From contig NZ_QGGX01000003.1 in NCBI RefSeq assembly GCF_003148805.1, positions 62,001 through 126,000 on the forward strand: a stretch of 64,000 bases of DNA. Reading direction: 5' to 3'. The position numbers and the translations under genes were made by a program. Under the pieces are notes generated by a model that was given only the letters and a program-made list of their open reading frames with translations, did not search any database and was not told the DNA's origin. Of the stretch, positions 1 to 9,060 are shown piece after piece. The stretch is from Aminobacter sp. AP02 (GTDB taxonomy: Bacteria; Pseudomonadota; Alphaproteobacteria; Rhizobiales; Rhizobiaceae). Every line of letters begins with the position of its first letter. The stretch's first letter is position 1.

Positions 1-1332
1 CCAATCGACGATGCCGATCAGTTCACGCCGTCGCGGGTTCTGGGCTGCAAGCCGCACCTGCCCGCCAGCCTGGCTCGACGCTTCCAGCACTGTCACCTTG
101 TGACCGCGTTCGGCCAACACCCTTGCGGCCTCAAGACCGGCGGCACCTGCGCCGACAACGACGACCCTGCGCAGCGGGCCCTCGGTGCGTGAAATCAGAT
201 GCGGGATTGTTGCTTCGCGTCCCGTGGCGGCGTTGTGGATGCACAATGCGCCGCCGCCTTCATAGATGCGGTCGAGGCAATAAGTGGCGCCGACGCACGG
301 ACGGATCTGGTGCTCGCGGCCCTCCATCACCTTCTTGACGATATGCGGCTCGGCGATATGGGCACGCGTCATGCCGACCATGTCGAGCTTGCCGGTGGCT
401 ACCGCGTGGCGGGCAGTGGCGACATCGGAAATGCGCGCGGCATGGAAGACCGGAAACTTGGTTGCCGCCCTGACTTCGCCGGCAAAGTCGAGATGCGGCG
501 ACGAGGCCATGCCGTGCAGTGGAATGAGGCCGGTAAGTGCTGCGTCGGTGTCGATATGGCCGCGAATGATGTTGAGAAAGTCGAATTTTCCCGCCGAAGC
601 CAGCCGCCGGGCGATCTCGATGCCGTCTTCCTTCGACAGGCCCTTGTCGAAATCCTCGTCGGCGACCATGCGAATGCCGACGACAAATTCCTTGCCGACC
701 GCGGCACGAACCGCATCGATCACCCGCCAGGTGAAACGCAGGCGGTTGTCGAGCGAGCCGCCATAATCATCGTCGCGATGATTGGTGGCAGGCGACCAAA
801 AGCCATCCATCAGATGGCCATAGGCCTCGAACTCGATGCCATCGAGCCCTGCCGCCTGCATGCGCTGGGCGGCGGAGGCATAGTCAGCGACGATACGCTC
901 GATGTCCCAGTCCTCGATGGTCTTCGGGAAGGTACGATGAGCAGCCTCGCGCACAGGCGAAGCGCTGAGCACCGGCAACCAGTCGGCCTTGTTCCAGTTG
1001 GTGCGACGGCCGAGATGGGTGATCTGGATCATCACCTTGCAGTCGTGCTCGTGACAGTCGTCTGCGAGTTCGCTGAGCCACGGCACGATGGCGTCGTCAA
1101 AGGCGTGCAGATTGCCGAATGCGGCCGGGCTATCGCGGGAGATGATTGCCGAACCCGCCGTCATCGTCAGCGCCATCCCACCCTTTGCCTTTTCGGCATG
1201 ATAGAGCCGGTAGCGCTCCTTGGGCATGCCGTCTTCGGAATAGGCAGGCTCGTGGCTGGTCGACATGACGCGGTTTTTCAACGTCAGGTGCTTGAGCTGG
1301 TAAGGCTGGAGAAGCGGGTCGTTGCTGGTCAT
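1..1332 (-). CDS. NADH:flavin oxidoreductase, probable N-methyl amine/N-methylproline-type demethylase (3' end outside window)
   Basis: The 444 codons visible start at ATG 1332 and run off the left edge without a stop. Residues about 1-360 form an Old Yellow Enzyme-type FMN barrel. A Cys-containing segment follows ([17 protein letters not shown]), then a dinucleotide-binding motif ([10 protein letters not shown]) near residue 394, which begins the C-terminal FAD/NAD domain. This architecture is that of trimethylamine dehydrogenase, 2,4-dienoyl-CoA reductase and N-methylproline/stachydrine demethylases. In the usual Cys-x2-Cys-x3-Cys cluster motif one cysteine appears replaced by Ala, as far as I can align it by eye. 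The MttB-family gene at 2960-4525 and its LysR regulator lie nearby, which suggests catabolism of a methylated amine or betaine. The substrate is inferred, not shown. Confidence 0.85.
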   Translation of the reverse strand, partial: MTSNDPLLQPYQLKHLTLKNRVMSTSHEPAYSEDGMPKERYRLYHAEKAKGGMALTMTAGSAIISRDSPAAFGNLHAFDDAIVPWLSELADDCHEHDCKVMIQITHLGRRTNWNKADWLPVLSASPVREAAHRTFPKTIEDWDIERIVADYASAAQRMQAAGLDGIEFEAYGHLMDGFWSPATNHRDDDYGGSLDNRLRFTWRVIDAVRAAVGKEFVVGIRMVADEDFDKGLSKEDGIEIARRLASAGKFDFLNIIRGHIDTDAALTGLIPLHGMASSPHLDFAGEVRAATKFPVFHAARISDVATARHAVATGKLDMVGMTRAHIAEPHIVKKVMEGREHQIRPCVGATYCLDRIYEGGGALCIHNAATGREATIPHLISRTEGPLRRVVVVGAGAAGLEAARVLAERGHKVTVLEASSQAGGQVRLAAQNPRRRELIGIVDW

Positions 1333-1445
1333 TGCATTCCTGCATTATCCGGCGCTAATACACGCCACTTGAAAATCTGGCCCGTGCAGTTTGGCGTCCG
1401 CCCAAGCGCGAGCAATGGGCCATGGCAATTCTGAAGAGCCACCCA

Positions 1446-1907
1446 ATGACTGTCACCGACACCCTCACCCAACTCGGCACCCGGGTCGAAACGCCGACCT
1501 CGCCGGAAACCGCCGTGCTCGAGACCGTGCCCTACGAACGCGTCGGCGGCCCGCCGGCAATCGTGCGTTTCGCCTGCCCCGAGTTCACCTCGCTGTGCCC
1601 GGTGACAGGTCAGCCCGATTTCGCCCACATCGTCATCGACTATGCGCCGGACAGACTTCTGGTTGAATCCAAGTCGCTGAAGCTGTTCATGGTCTCGTTT
1701 CGCAACCACGGCGCCTTCCACGAGGACTGCACCGTCATGATCGGCCGCCGTATCGTCGAAGCAACCAAGCCGTTGTGGCTGCGCATCGCCGGTTACTGGT
1801 ATCCGCGCGGCGGCATCCCCATCGACGTGTTCTGGCAGACCGGCGCTCCGCCGGAGGGATCGTGGCTGCCCGACACCGGGGTCGCGCCCTATCGCGGGCG
1901 CGGCTGA
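1446..1907 (+). CDS. queF: NADPH-dependent 7-cyano-7-deazaguanine reductase QueF (preQ1 synthase)
   Basis: The 153-residue product matches the short, unimodular QueF type that reduces preQ0 to preQ1 in queuosine biosynthesis. The catalytic Cys is residue 51 in [15 protein letters not shown], with the conserved Asp at 58. The QueF signature ESKSLKL spans residues 74-80, and the substrate-binding HGAFHED segment follows. An in-frame ATG exists at 1422, but the start at 1446 has a GAAGAG ribosome-binding site about 8 nt upstream while 1422 has none, so I chose 1446. The gene is divergent from the demethylase at 1-1332 and unrelated in function. No other queuosine gene is in the window. Confidence 0.93.
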   Translation: MTVTDTLTQLGTRVETPTSPETAVLETVPYERVGGPPAIVRFACPEFTSLCPVTGQPDFAHIVIDYAPDRLLVESKSLKLFMVSFRNHGAFHEDCTVMIGRRIVEATKPLWLRIAGYWYPRGGIPIDVFWQTGAPPEGSWLPDTGVAPYRGRG

Positions 1908-1933
1908 GCTGCGGCGAGGCATGTCAGGTGCGT

Positions 1934-2380
1934 TTATTCGCATTGGTACAGGCTGAACGCCCATTCGTTGGTCACCGACAAGAAGTCGGCGATCTTCCAT
2001 TCGCCGTCGACCTTCTTCAGCTTCCACTGCATGCGGTGGGGCTCGCCTAATGCCATGAACGTTGCAACCACGATCGCGCTTTCACCACTCTCCGCTTCGT
2101 TCAGCTTCAGGCTCTTGTCGAGCTCGGCCTTGTCGTAGGCGGCACTGTCGAGCGGCATGTTCGTATCAAGACAATCGCCCTGGCCAGACTTTACGAGTTG
2201 GTGGCGGGCATCGAGCACGGCCTTCGCCGGATCAACGAAGCGGCCGCGCTCGGCAGGATCGAGTTCCAGCCCGACATGATCGTAGAACGGCCTGACCGCC
2301 TCCAGCGGCGTTCCGGCCAAGGCGGGGGTGACCCAAAGCGGCAAGCACGCAAATACAACAGCTGGCGTTCCATACCACAT
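1934..2380 (-). CDS. small secreted protein, DUF3828-like (tentative)
   Basis: This 148-residue protein has a hydrophobic N-terminus ending in an Ala-x-Ala-type site (TPALA|GTP), which suggests Sec export. The n-region lacks Lys/Arg, so the signal is not ideal. The mature part holds conserved-looking aromatic and acidic residues and ends WKIADFLSVTNEW, which recalls the small NTF2-like or DUF3828 secreted domain. The family call is a guess. The start codon overlaps the stop of the upstream toxin gene as TAATG, so the three genes 2906 to 1934 probably share a transcript and may be translationally coupled. No catalytic motif was recognised. Confidence 0.6.
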   Translation of the reverse strand: MWYGTPAVVFACLPLWVTPALAGTPLEAVRPFYDHVGLELDPAERGRFVDPAKAVLDARHQLVKSGQGDCLDTNMPLDSAAYDKAELDKSLKLNEAESGESAIVVATFMALGEPHRMQWKLKKVDGEWKIADFLSVTNEWAFSLYQCE

Positions 2381-2679
2381 TACGAACCGTCCGATCCCGG
2401 CATGTCGGCCGGATCGCGCGCGCCATGCCGCACCGCGTGAACAATAATCTCGTTGTCCGCAAGCTCGTAGAAGATCAGATAGGGATAGGGCCTCGTATTG
2501 ATCCGCCGGATACCCTCCACTTCAGTCAGCCGGCCCACCTCGGGGTGGCGGCACAGCAATTCGGTGATCATCTTTATGCGCTTGGCGACTTTCCGGCCGC
2601 CAGACGGCGATTGATTGGCGATATGGTCGAGTATCCCTTCAAGGTCGGCGAGAGCCGGAAGGGTGTAGCGCAACCTCAT
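2380..2679 (-). CDS. ParE/RelE-superfamily toxin
   Basis: The 99-residue product has the RelE/ParE plan: an N-terminal strand and helix (RYTLPALADLEGILDHI), a basic second helix, and C-terminal strands carrying RPYPYLIFYELADNEIIVHAVRHGARDP as two segments. The conserved Arg and the YLIFYE/VRHGARDP ends are typical of ParE, which usually poisons gyrase; mRNA-cleaving RelE relatives cannot be excluded. It overlaps the antitoxin gene by 4 nt (ATGA) and its stop overlaps the next start (TAATG). The residues after RDP (about 9) are extra compared with minimal ParE. Confidence 0.85.
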   Translation of the reverse strand: MRLRYTLPALADLEGILDHIANQSPSGGRKVAKRIKMITELLCRHPEVGRLTEVEGIRRINTRPYPYLIFYELADNEIIVHAVRHGARDPADMPGSDGS

Positions 2680-2906
2680 CCGCCGTGCTTCGCCCAGACC
2701 GCCCGGATTTGCTCATCGGATGCAAACTCGCCACGCACAGCGGCAGCGCGGGATTGTTCGATGGCCAAGCGCTCGTCGGCGGTCAGCGGAACAGGTCCAG
2801 CCGACCCAGCACCTACCAATTCGAAGATCGCGCGAGCAATCTCGTCCTGGTCATCCCGGGAGAGCTTTCGGGCGGCCTCCAATGCCTGTTCGAGCAACTT
2901 GGTCAT
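2676..2906 (-). CDS. antitoxin of the ParE-like toxin
   Basis: The 76-residue acidic protein lies immediately upstream of the toxin with a 4-nt overlap, the standard antitoxin-first order. Residues 1-30 form a helical, probably dimerising or DNA-binding segment (MTKLLEQALEAARKL). The C-terminal half is charged and ends ASDEQIRAVWAKHGG, a tail widely seen in ParD/RelB-like addiction antitoxins next to ParE toxins. It presumably neutralises the toxin by wrapping and autoregulates the operon; no clear operator was identified upstream. The exact antitoxin class is uncertain. Confidence 0.78.
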   Translation of the reverse strand: MTKLLEQALEAARKLSRDDQDEIARAIFELVGAGSAGPVPLTADERLAIEQSRAAAVRGEFASDEQIRAVWAKHGG

Positions 2907-2959
2907 GTCTCAGCCTCGCCTATGTGCAGACAAAGATATTCCGCTCTGACCGGTCCTCG

Positions 2960-4525
2960 TCAATACCACGCATCGTCCATCGACGCCTTCTTGCGCGCCA
3001 TGAAGTCGTTGAGCGCCTCGTCGATAGCAACGTCCAGCGGCGGCGCTTCGTATTCGGCGAGCATCGTCTTCCAGCGTTTGTTGGCGCGCGTGGCAGCGTC
3101 GACGGAACCCGCCGCTTCCCACTTCTCATAGGGTTCGTTGTCGGCGATGGCTGAATCCCAAAACGCCGTTTCGTAATTGGCCATGGTGTGGGCGCAGCCG
3201 AAGAAGTGGTTGCCAGGCCCGACTTCCTTGAAAGCGTCAAGCGCCAGTTGGTTGTCGTCGATCTTCACGCCGTCGAGATAGGTGTGCAACGAGCCGCAGA
3301 AATCGGCGTCCATGACGAACTTCTCGTACGACATCGACAACAGCCCGTCGAGGAAGCCTGCAGAGTGCAGGATGAAGTTGGCGCCGCAATGCACGGCCGC
3401 CAGCATCGACATCGTGCCTTCGTTCATGGCGTGCGCGTCGGGCAGCTTCGAGGTGGTGAAGTTGCCGGAGCAGCGCAGCGGCAGGTTCAGCCTTCTTGCA
3501 AGTTGACCGATGACCATCGAACCGATGGCCGGTTCAGGCGTACCAAAGGTCGGCGAGCCCGAGCGCAGCGACATCGACGACAGGAAGTTGCCGAAGATGA
3601 CGGGCGCGCCGGGGCGTTCGAGCTGCGTCAGCGCGCAGCCTGCCATGGTCTCTGCCAGCGACTGGGCGATGGCACCGGCATTGGTCACCGGACCCATGGC
3701 GCCGCCGAGGATGAAGGGCACGATCACCGCCGCTTGATTGGCACGGGCATAGGCCCGCAATGCCGTGGTCATGGTGGCGTCCCAGACCAGCGGCGAGTTG
3801 ACGTTGACGTTACCCAAGATGACGCAATTCCGGTCGACGAAGCTGTCTCCAAAGACAAGGCGGGCCATATCTATTGAGTCTTCCGCCCGGCCCTCCGAGG
3901 TCACCGAGCCCATGAAGCCGCGGTCGGAATAGCGGATATGGCTGTAGACCATGTCGAGATGGCGCTTGTTGACCGGCACGTCGACCGGCTCGCAGATCGT
4001 GCCGCCCGAATGATGAAGCCATGGCGATGACTGCGCCAGCTTCACGAAATTGCGGAAGTCCTCAATGGTGCCGTAGCGCCGGCCCTTGTCGAGATCCATG
4101 ACGAAAGGCGAGCCATAGGCCGGCGAAAACACCACGCTCTTGCCGCCGATCTCGACCGAACGTTCGGGATTGCGCGCGTGCTGGGTGAACTGGGCAGGCG
4201 CGGTCTTCAGCAATTCGCGCAGAAGCCCCGGCTCGAATTTGACCAGTACGCCGTGGACCTTGGCCCCCGCCCGCCTCCAGTGGTCGAGCGATGCCGGATC
4301 GTCGCGAAACTCGATGCCGATTTCGGCAAGAATGCGATCGGCCGTCTCTTCTATGCGGACGAGGTTTTCCTCCGACAATATGTCGTAGGTCGGGATGTTG
4401 CGCACAATGTATGGCCGGCCATGCGCCTCGGGCCCATGCGAGCGCTGCTCGCGGCGGGCATTGCGGCCGCCGCGCTCGCGGCGTTTTGCAGGCTCGGTCT
4501 TGATATCAGGGGCGGCGACGTTCAT
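2960..4525 (-). CDS. trimethylamine methyltransferase (MttB) family protein, non-pyrrolysine
   Basis: The 521-residue product is a TIM-barrel methyltransferase of the MttB superfamily, matching along its length (for example NVNSPLVWDATMTTALRAY, GAMGPVTNAGA and GNFLSSMSLRSGSPTFGTPE). The frame has no internal stop, so it is a non-pyrrolysine member like the glycine betaine and proline betaine methyltransferases. The N-terminal 35 residues are unusually Arg-rich and probably disordered. ATG 4525 was chosen over a much longer frame reaching 4720 because a GGAG site precedes it and the longer frame would run through the divergent LysR gene. No corrinoid protein or reductive activase is visible nearby, so the methyl acceptor is unknown. 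Confidence 0.88.
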   Translation of the reverse strand: MNVAAPDIKTEPAKRRERGGRNARREQRSHGPEAHGRPYIVRNIPTYDILSEENLVRIEETADRILAEIGIEFRDDPASLDHWRRAGAKVHGVLVKFEPGLLRELLKTAPAQFTQHARNPERSVEIGGKSVVFSPAYGSPFVMDLDKGRRYGTIEDFRNFVKLAQSSPWLHHSGGTICEPVDVPVNKRHLDMVYSHIRYSDRGFMGSVTSEGRAEDSIDMARLVFGDSFVDRNCVILGNVNVNSPLVWDATMTTALRAYARANQAAVIVPFILGGAMGPVTNAGAIAQSLAETMAGCALTQLERPGAPVIFGNFLSSMSLRSGSPTFGTPEPAIGSMVIGQLARRLNLPLRCSGNFTTSKLPDAHAMNEGTMSMLAAVHCGANFILHSAGFLDGLLSMSYEKFVMDADFCGSLHTYLDGVKIDDNQLALDAFKEVGPGNHFFGCAHTMANYETAFWDSAIADNEPYEKWEAAGSVDAATRANKRWKTMLAEYEAPPLDVAIDEALNDFMARKKASMDDAWY

Positions 4526-4600
4526 GCAAGGCTCCACAACATTCCAGCATGAAGCTAGCCTTTGGATCGGTTGCTGTGACGCTTGAAAATCCTCATCATT

Positions 4601-4621
4601 TGCATAAGCTACATTTATGCA
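4601..4621. promoter_or_regulatory. probable LysR operator: 7-bp inverted repeat over the regulator's start codon
   Basis: A perfect inverted repeat, TGCATAA - 7 bp - TTATGCA, occupies these 21 bases and contains the LysR-type T-N11-A core (T4605/A4617). The ATG of the LysR gene (4617-4619) lies inside the right arm. It sits in the 91-bp divergent region between the mttB-like gene and the regulator, the expected place for autorepression plus control of the divergent target. Binding is inferred. Confidence 0.7.
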
Positions 4622-5519
4622 GAGCCTGCGCCATCTCCTGCCTTCCGCCGGCAACCTGATTGTCTTCGAAGCCGCCGGCCGCCTGACGAGCTTCACCGCC
4701 GCAGGTCGCGAACTCGGCATGACCCAGGCCGCCGTTTCCTACGCGATCCGGAGGCTTGAAGAGCAGCTTGGCGCACAGCTGTTCCAGCGCCGCCACCGCC
4801 AGGTTTTGCTTACCGAGGCCGGAGAGCGCTTTCATGCCGACGTCACGCTGGGGCTCTCCCACATCCGAAAATCCGCAGAGGAATTGAGGGCGCGCACGGG
4901 CGGGATGCATGTCACGCTGTCGGCATCCACCGCCTTTGCCTCATTCTGGATGATGCCCAGGCTCCAGAAATTCCGCGATGACCTGCCCGGCATCGACCTC
5001 CGCATCCAGACCGCCGACCGCGATCTCGATCTGGTCGCCGAAGGTATTCCCTTGGGCATTCGCGGCGGCGACGCCGAGGATTGGCCCGACTACGAGTTGC
5101 TGCCTATATCGGGCGAGGAGATTTACCCCGTGGCCGGCCCGGCCTATGTCGCGCGCGCGGGCACACCACAGACCCCGGCAGAGATGACGCTGCACCACCT
5201 GATCCATCTCGAAGAGCCTTTCCGCCCGGCCGCAACCTGGAACGAATGGTTCCAGTCTGCGGGTCTCAACGGAGCCGTGGCCAAGCGCGGACTTGTCATC
5301 AACGACTACGTCCTCGTCATCCAGGCCGTGATGGAGGGCCAGGGCATCGCACTCGGCTGGCGCCATCTCACCGACCGGCTGATCGCCGCCGGGCTGCTTG
5401 TGCGCCTGACCGATCACGTCATGACCACCGGCAAGGGCTTCCATGTCGCCTGGCCTAAGAACCGTCCGCTCAGCGAAAGCGCGGAAAAGGTGCGCGACTG
5501 GCTGGCAACGCAGGCTTGA
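4617..5519 (+). CDS. LysR-family transcriptional regulator (GcvA-like)
   Basis: The 300-residue regulator has an N-terminal winged helix-turn-helix (residues about 15-65, RELGMTQAAVSYAIRRLEE) and a periplasmic-binding-like effector domain from about residue 95 (VTLSASTAFASFWMMPRL). The latter wording is typical of the GcvA/choline-sulfate subgroup of LysR proteins. It diverges from the MttB-family methyltransferase, so that gene is the likely target and the methylated substrate or product the likely inducer. The start codon lies within a perfect inverted repeat (4601-4621), suggesting tight autoregulation. No Shine-Dalgarno sequence is apparent. Confidence 0.92.
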   Translation: MQSLRHLLPSAGNLIVFEAAGRLTSFTAAGRELGMTQAAVSYAIRRLEEQLGAQLFQRRHRQVLLTEAGERFHADVTLGLSHIRKSAEELRARTGGMHVTLSASTAFASFWMMPRLQKFRDDLPGIDLRIQTADRDLDLVAEGIPLGIRGGDAEDWPDYELLPISGEEIYPVAGPAYVARAGTPQTPAEMTLHHLIHLEEPFRPAATWNEWFQSAGLNGAVAKRGLVINDYVLVIQAVMEGQGIALGWRHLTDRLIAAGLLVRLTDHVMTTGKGFHVAWPKNRPLSESAEKVRDWLATQA

Positions 5520-5522
5520 CCC

Positions 5523-6947
5523 CTACGCTTCCTTTGGCGCGGCCAATGTTCCGCCCACACTCGCAATTATGCCGGGCAGCTCGCGCAGGATGGAACGACC
5601 GCCAGAACCGAGTGCGCCGCCATCGCCGTTGAGCTTACCCAGTTCTTCAACCCTATACTTTTCGACGTAGAGGCCCAGGAGATTGGGATCCTTCTCCCCG
5701 TCGGCCAGACCGCCGGCGACGAAACTGCGGAATGCCTTGGCTATGTCGCGCAACGAAACCATTTCCGAGCCTGCGGCCCACATGACTTGGCCTGGTGCCG
5801 GACGGCCGAAGATCTTGTCCGCGGGCAGCATCGACAAAAAATCCTTGAGGTGTTCCTTTTCAGGATAGCGTTCGTTGACTGTGAGATAGTCGAACAATTC
5901 GAGATTTGCCTGCTGAAACACGCAACACAGGCAGAACACGTAAGGCAGCGGCAGCTTTACGGTCGGATAGAACTGCTCGCTGACATGGGTAAGCAAATCC
6001 ATGGCCTGGATAACGTCGCGCATCGACATACCCAAAACCTCGGCAATCGAGGCGACGACCTGCTGATGTTCGATGCCATGAAACGAAATGAACCGATCGG
6101 AACTTAGTTCGTAGTGCTCCCATTGCACCGCGACAAATTCAGCGAGTGGCGGTGGTGACAAGGCGTAGGTTCGGTCGAAAAAGCGAAACAGATAACGTTC
6201 CGCATCGAAGCCTTGCCCGTAGACAGCGCGGATTGTGTGGGCGAGTTGAGGCAGATTGGTCGCGACCAGGAACACCACGTTGGGAACGTCGAACAGGTGC
6301 TTGAGCCGCTCCAATAGCAGGATGGCGTAGGTTGGACGGCAACGGTCGAGCTCATCGACGACAATGAAAAGCGGCTTCTTGTCGATCTTGGTCACGATTT
6401 CGACCAGTGACTTGCGAAAATCCTCCACTGCCTGTTTTGCGGCATCATAGTTTGCCAGGGCTGCATCAGCGAATGCGGATATGGTCTCGTCGCCGACACT
6501 CGCGATCGTGTTGGCCATGTCGTCTCGTATGCCCTCGACCTCGTCCTTGTCGACAAGCACGGTTGCGGCACGCTTGAAGCCGCCCTTGACCAGCCGCCAG
6601 CCAATCCTGCCAAAGTTCTTTTTGAAGGCAGAGACGACTTTCAATGCCGTTTTCTGCTTCTTGCCGATGCCTTGCAGCACGGCATGCATGACCGCCACGA
6701 CGGGATCGTCGGTGTGATCGTCTCGCCACGCGTCGAGCTGCGCGACGCAGTAGTTCTCCTGCCTGAGCTGCTTTGCAAAACGAGACAGAAAGAACGTCTT
6801 TCCCGCCCCCCAAGGAGCGCTGATGTTCACCGATACACCGCGCTCACCCTTGAGGACCGCCTTACGATTCTTTTCGAGAAGAAATGCCAGCAGCAGCTTG
6901 GCGTCCTTCTGACGGTTGATCCTGTCCAGAGCCCAGACGTTTTCCAT
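5523..6947 (-). CDS. KAP-family P-loop NTPase
   Basis: The 474-residue protein starts at ATG 6947, which has a GGAGGT site 4 nt upstream; a longer frame to 7055 lacks this support. The Walker A motif is at residues 44-51 (APWGAGKT). The KAP-type LDAWRDDHTDDP motif is at about 71-82, and Walker B with the acidic pair is at about 193-202 (IVVDELDRC). A helical C-terminal half follows. Some KAP proteins have membrane segments between Walker A and B; I see no convincing one here. KAP NTPases occur on mobile elements and in defence or membrane-polarity contexts, but the substrate is unknown. The gene stands alone, ends 3 nt from the convergent LysR gene, and is divergent from mutL. By eye it is less G+C-rich than its neighbours. 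Confidence 0.85.
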   Translation of the reverse strand: MENVWALDRINRQKDAKLLLAFLLEKNRKAVLKGERGVSVNISAPWGAGKTFFLSRFAKQLRQENYCVAQLDAWRDDHTDDPVVAVMHAVLQGIGKKQKTALKVVSAFKKNFGRIGWRLVKGGFKRAATVLVDKDEVEGIRDDMANTIASVGDETISAFADAALANYDAAKQAVEDFRKSLVEIVTKIDKKPLFIVVDELDRCRPTYAILLLERLKHLFDVPNVVFLVATNLPQLAHTIRAVYGQGFDAERYLFRFFDRTYALSPPPLAEFVAVQWEHYELSSDRFISFHGIEHQQVVASIAEVLGMSMRDVIQAMDLLTHVSEQFYPTVKLPLPYVFCLCCVFQQANLELFDYLTVNERYPEKEHLKDFLSMLPADKIFGRPAPGQVMWAAGSEMVSLRDIAKAFRSFVAGGLADGEKDPNLLGLYVEKYRVEELGKLNGDGGALGSGGRSILRELPGIIASVGGTLAAPKEA

Positions 6948-7211
6948 CGGCACCTCCACAGGTCCAAGGCAGGTCGCTTCGGACAGCCTTGGATAAGATC
7001 GCATTTGCCCCGGCATCATAACGCAACTTATCGTTGCCGCACGCAGGTAAAACAACGCGCACGGTGGGACGCGGTGCCCCTCAAGCCCGGATCGAGATCA
7101 AACCTGGGAGGATGATTTTACCCGTAAGTAGCCGCTTTCCCGGGGAAATTCCGGCAGCTGTCGTAGGCAATAGCCTGTCCGCGCCGAGGCGAATCCCGCT
7201 ATAGTGCCTGG
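6948..7211. other. divergent intergenic region, KAP NTPase / mutL
   Basis: These 264 bases separate two divergent genes and must hold both promoters. I see the KAP ribosome-binding site (GGAGGT on the minus strand just above 6947) but no convincing -35/-10 pair, hairpin or repeat. Short open frames here look like chance. Confidence 0.4.
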
Positions 7212-9056
7212 ATGTCCATTCGCCAGCTTTCCGAAACGATGATCAACCAGATCGCTGCCGGCGAGGTCGTTGAACGACCTGCCAGCGTGGTCAAGGAACT
7301 GGTCGAGAACGCGCTGGATGCCGGCGCGTCGCGCATCGAGGTGGCCACCGCCGGCGGAGGGCTCAACCTGATCCGCGTCGTCGACGACGGTTCGGGCATG
7401 CCCGAAGCAGAGCTTTCGCTGGCGATCTCGCGCCACTGCACCTCCAAGCTCGGCGACGACATCCTCGACATCCGCTCGCTCGGCTTCCGTGGCGAGGCGT
7501 TGCCGTCGATCGGCTCTGTATCAAAACTCGCCATCCGCTCGCGAACCAAGGCTGCCGACAGTGGTGCCGAAATCACCGTCGAAGGCGGCCGCGTCTCGGC
7601 GGTGCGCCCGGCACCGACCAACCGCGGCACCTCCGTGGAAGTGCGCGACCTGTTTTATGCCACCCCTGCCCGGCTCAAATTCATGAAGACCGAGCGCGCC
7701 GAGGCCACCGCCATCGCCGACGTGGTCAAGCGTATCGCGATTTCCTTCCCCGCCGTGCGCTTCACGCTTTCGGGAACCGACCGCTCAACGCTGGAACTCT
7801 CCGCCACGTCGGACGATATTGAAGGCAGGCTAACCCGCATCGCCCAGGTGATGGGCAAGGATTTCCCCGACAATTCGATCGCGATAGAGGCCGCGCGCGA
7901 AAGCGTGCGCCTTGAGGGCCATGTCTCGATCCCGTCCTACACCCGGGGCAACGCGCTGCAGCAATATGCCTATGTCAACGGCCGTCCGGTGCGCGACAAG
8001 CTGATCGCCTCGGCCATACGCGGCGCCTACGCCGACGTACTGCCGCGCGACCGGCATGCGGTGACGGTGCTTTTCCTCACGCTCGACCCCGCCTTTGTCG
8101 ACGTCAACGTTCATCCGGCCAAGGCAGATGTTCGTTTCCGCGACCCCGGCCTTGTGCGTGGACTGATCGTCGGAGCGGTGCGCCAGGCGTTGGCAGGTGC
8201 GGGCATCCGCCCGGCCACCACGGGCACGCAAGCCATGATGGGTGCGTTCCGCCCCGGTGCGGCTAGCTACGGACATCCTGGCCCGGCCAGTGGCCATCGC
8301 GCCTACAACCCCGATTTTCGCGCCTCCACCTCGGCGGGCTTCGACCCACTGCGCTCGCCGCACCGGCCACTCGACACCGGTTTTGCCGAACAGAGGCAGG
8401 CGAGCTTCGACACCGGGCCACTGCATAGCGCCGACGCGCGCGCTGGGTTGAGCGAGGTCGCCGAGACCTTGCTGCAGAGCGAATTGGGAGCCGCGCGCGC
8501 GCAAGTCCACGAGAACTACATCGTCGCCCAGACCAGGGATTCGCTCATTATCGTCGACCAGCACGCCGCCCATGAGCGCCTGGTCTATGAGGCGCTCAAG
8601 AACGCGCTGCATGCGCGCCCTGTGCCAGCGCAAATGCTTCTGATGCCGGAGATCGTCGACCTGCCGGAAGAAGATGCCGAGCGGCTGGCGCTGCATTCCG
8701 AGACGCTTGCCCGCTTCGGCCTCGGCATCGAGCGCTTCGGCCCGGGAGCTGTCGCCGTGCGCGAAACGCCCGCGATGCTTGGCGAGACCGACGTTACCCA
8801 GCTGGTCCGCGACCTCGCCGACGAGATCGCCGACAGCGACACCTCAGATACGCTGAAGGAACGTCTCGACGCCATCGCCGCGACCATGGCCTGCCACGGC
8901 TCGGTGCGCTCTGGCCGCCGTCTCAGGCCCGAAGAGATGAACGCGTTGCTGCGCCAGATGGAGGCGACGCCGGGGTCGGGTACCTGCAATCACGGGCGCC
9001 CGACCTATATCGAACTCAAGCTTGCCGACATCGAAAAGCTGTTCGGCCGCAGGTAG
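7212..9056 (+). CDS. mutL: DNA mismatch repair protein MutL
   Basis: The 614-residue protein has the GHKL ATPase motifs in order: the ENALDAGAS helix (N motif, about residue 36), DDGSGM (about 58), [10 protein letters not shown] (about 95) and [11 protein letters not shown] variable Pro/Ala-rich linker spans about 325-420 and precedes the C-terminal dimerisation domain. That domain carries [12 protein letters not shown], matching the DQHA-x2-E-x4-E metal site of endonuclease-type MutL. This is expected in bacteria without MutH, so it should nick the strand itself after MutS recognition. It stands alone, with no mutS in view. It ends 4 nt before the convergent exporter gene. Confidence 0.96.
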   Translation: MSIRQLSETMINQIAAGEVVERPASVVKELVENALDAGASRIEVATAGGGLNLIRVVDDGSGMPEAELSLAISRHCTSKLGDDILDIRSLGFRGEALPSIGSVSKLAIRSRTKAADSGAEITVEGGRVSAVRPAPTNRGTSVEVRDLFYATPARLKFMKTERAEATAIADVVKRIAISFPAVRFTLSGTDRSTLELSATSDDIEGRLTRIAQVMGKDFPDNSIAIEAARESVRLEGHVSIPSYTRGNALQQYAYVNGRPVRDKLIASAIRGAYADVLPRDRHAVTVLFLTLDPAFVDVNVHPAKADVRFRDPGLVRGLIVGAVRQALAGAGIRPATTGTQAMMGAFRPGAASYGHPGPASGHRAYNPDFRASTSAGFDPLRSPHRPLDTGFAEQRQASFDTGPLHSADARAGLSEVAETLLQSELGAARAQVHENYIVAQTRDSLIIVDQHAAHERLVYEALKNALHARPVPAQMLLMPEIVDLPEEDAERLALHSETLARFGLGIERFGPGAVAVRETPAMLGETDVTQLVRDLADEIADSDTSDTLKERLDAIAATMACHGSVRSGRRLRPEEMNALLRQMEATPGSGTCNHGRPTYIELKLADIEKLFGRR

Positions 9057-9060
9057 CCAT

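Noticed and set aside
2960..4525. Pyrrolysine-containing MttB
   Set aside because: The frame is open throughout with no in-frame TAG, so it is the non-pyrrolysine type.
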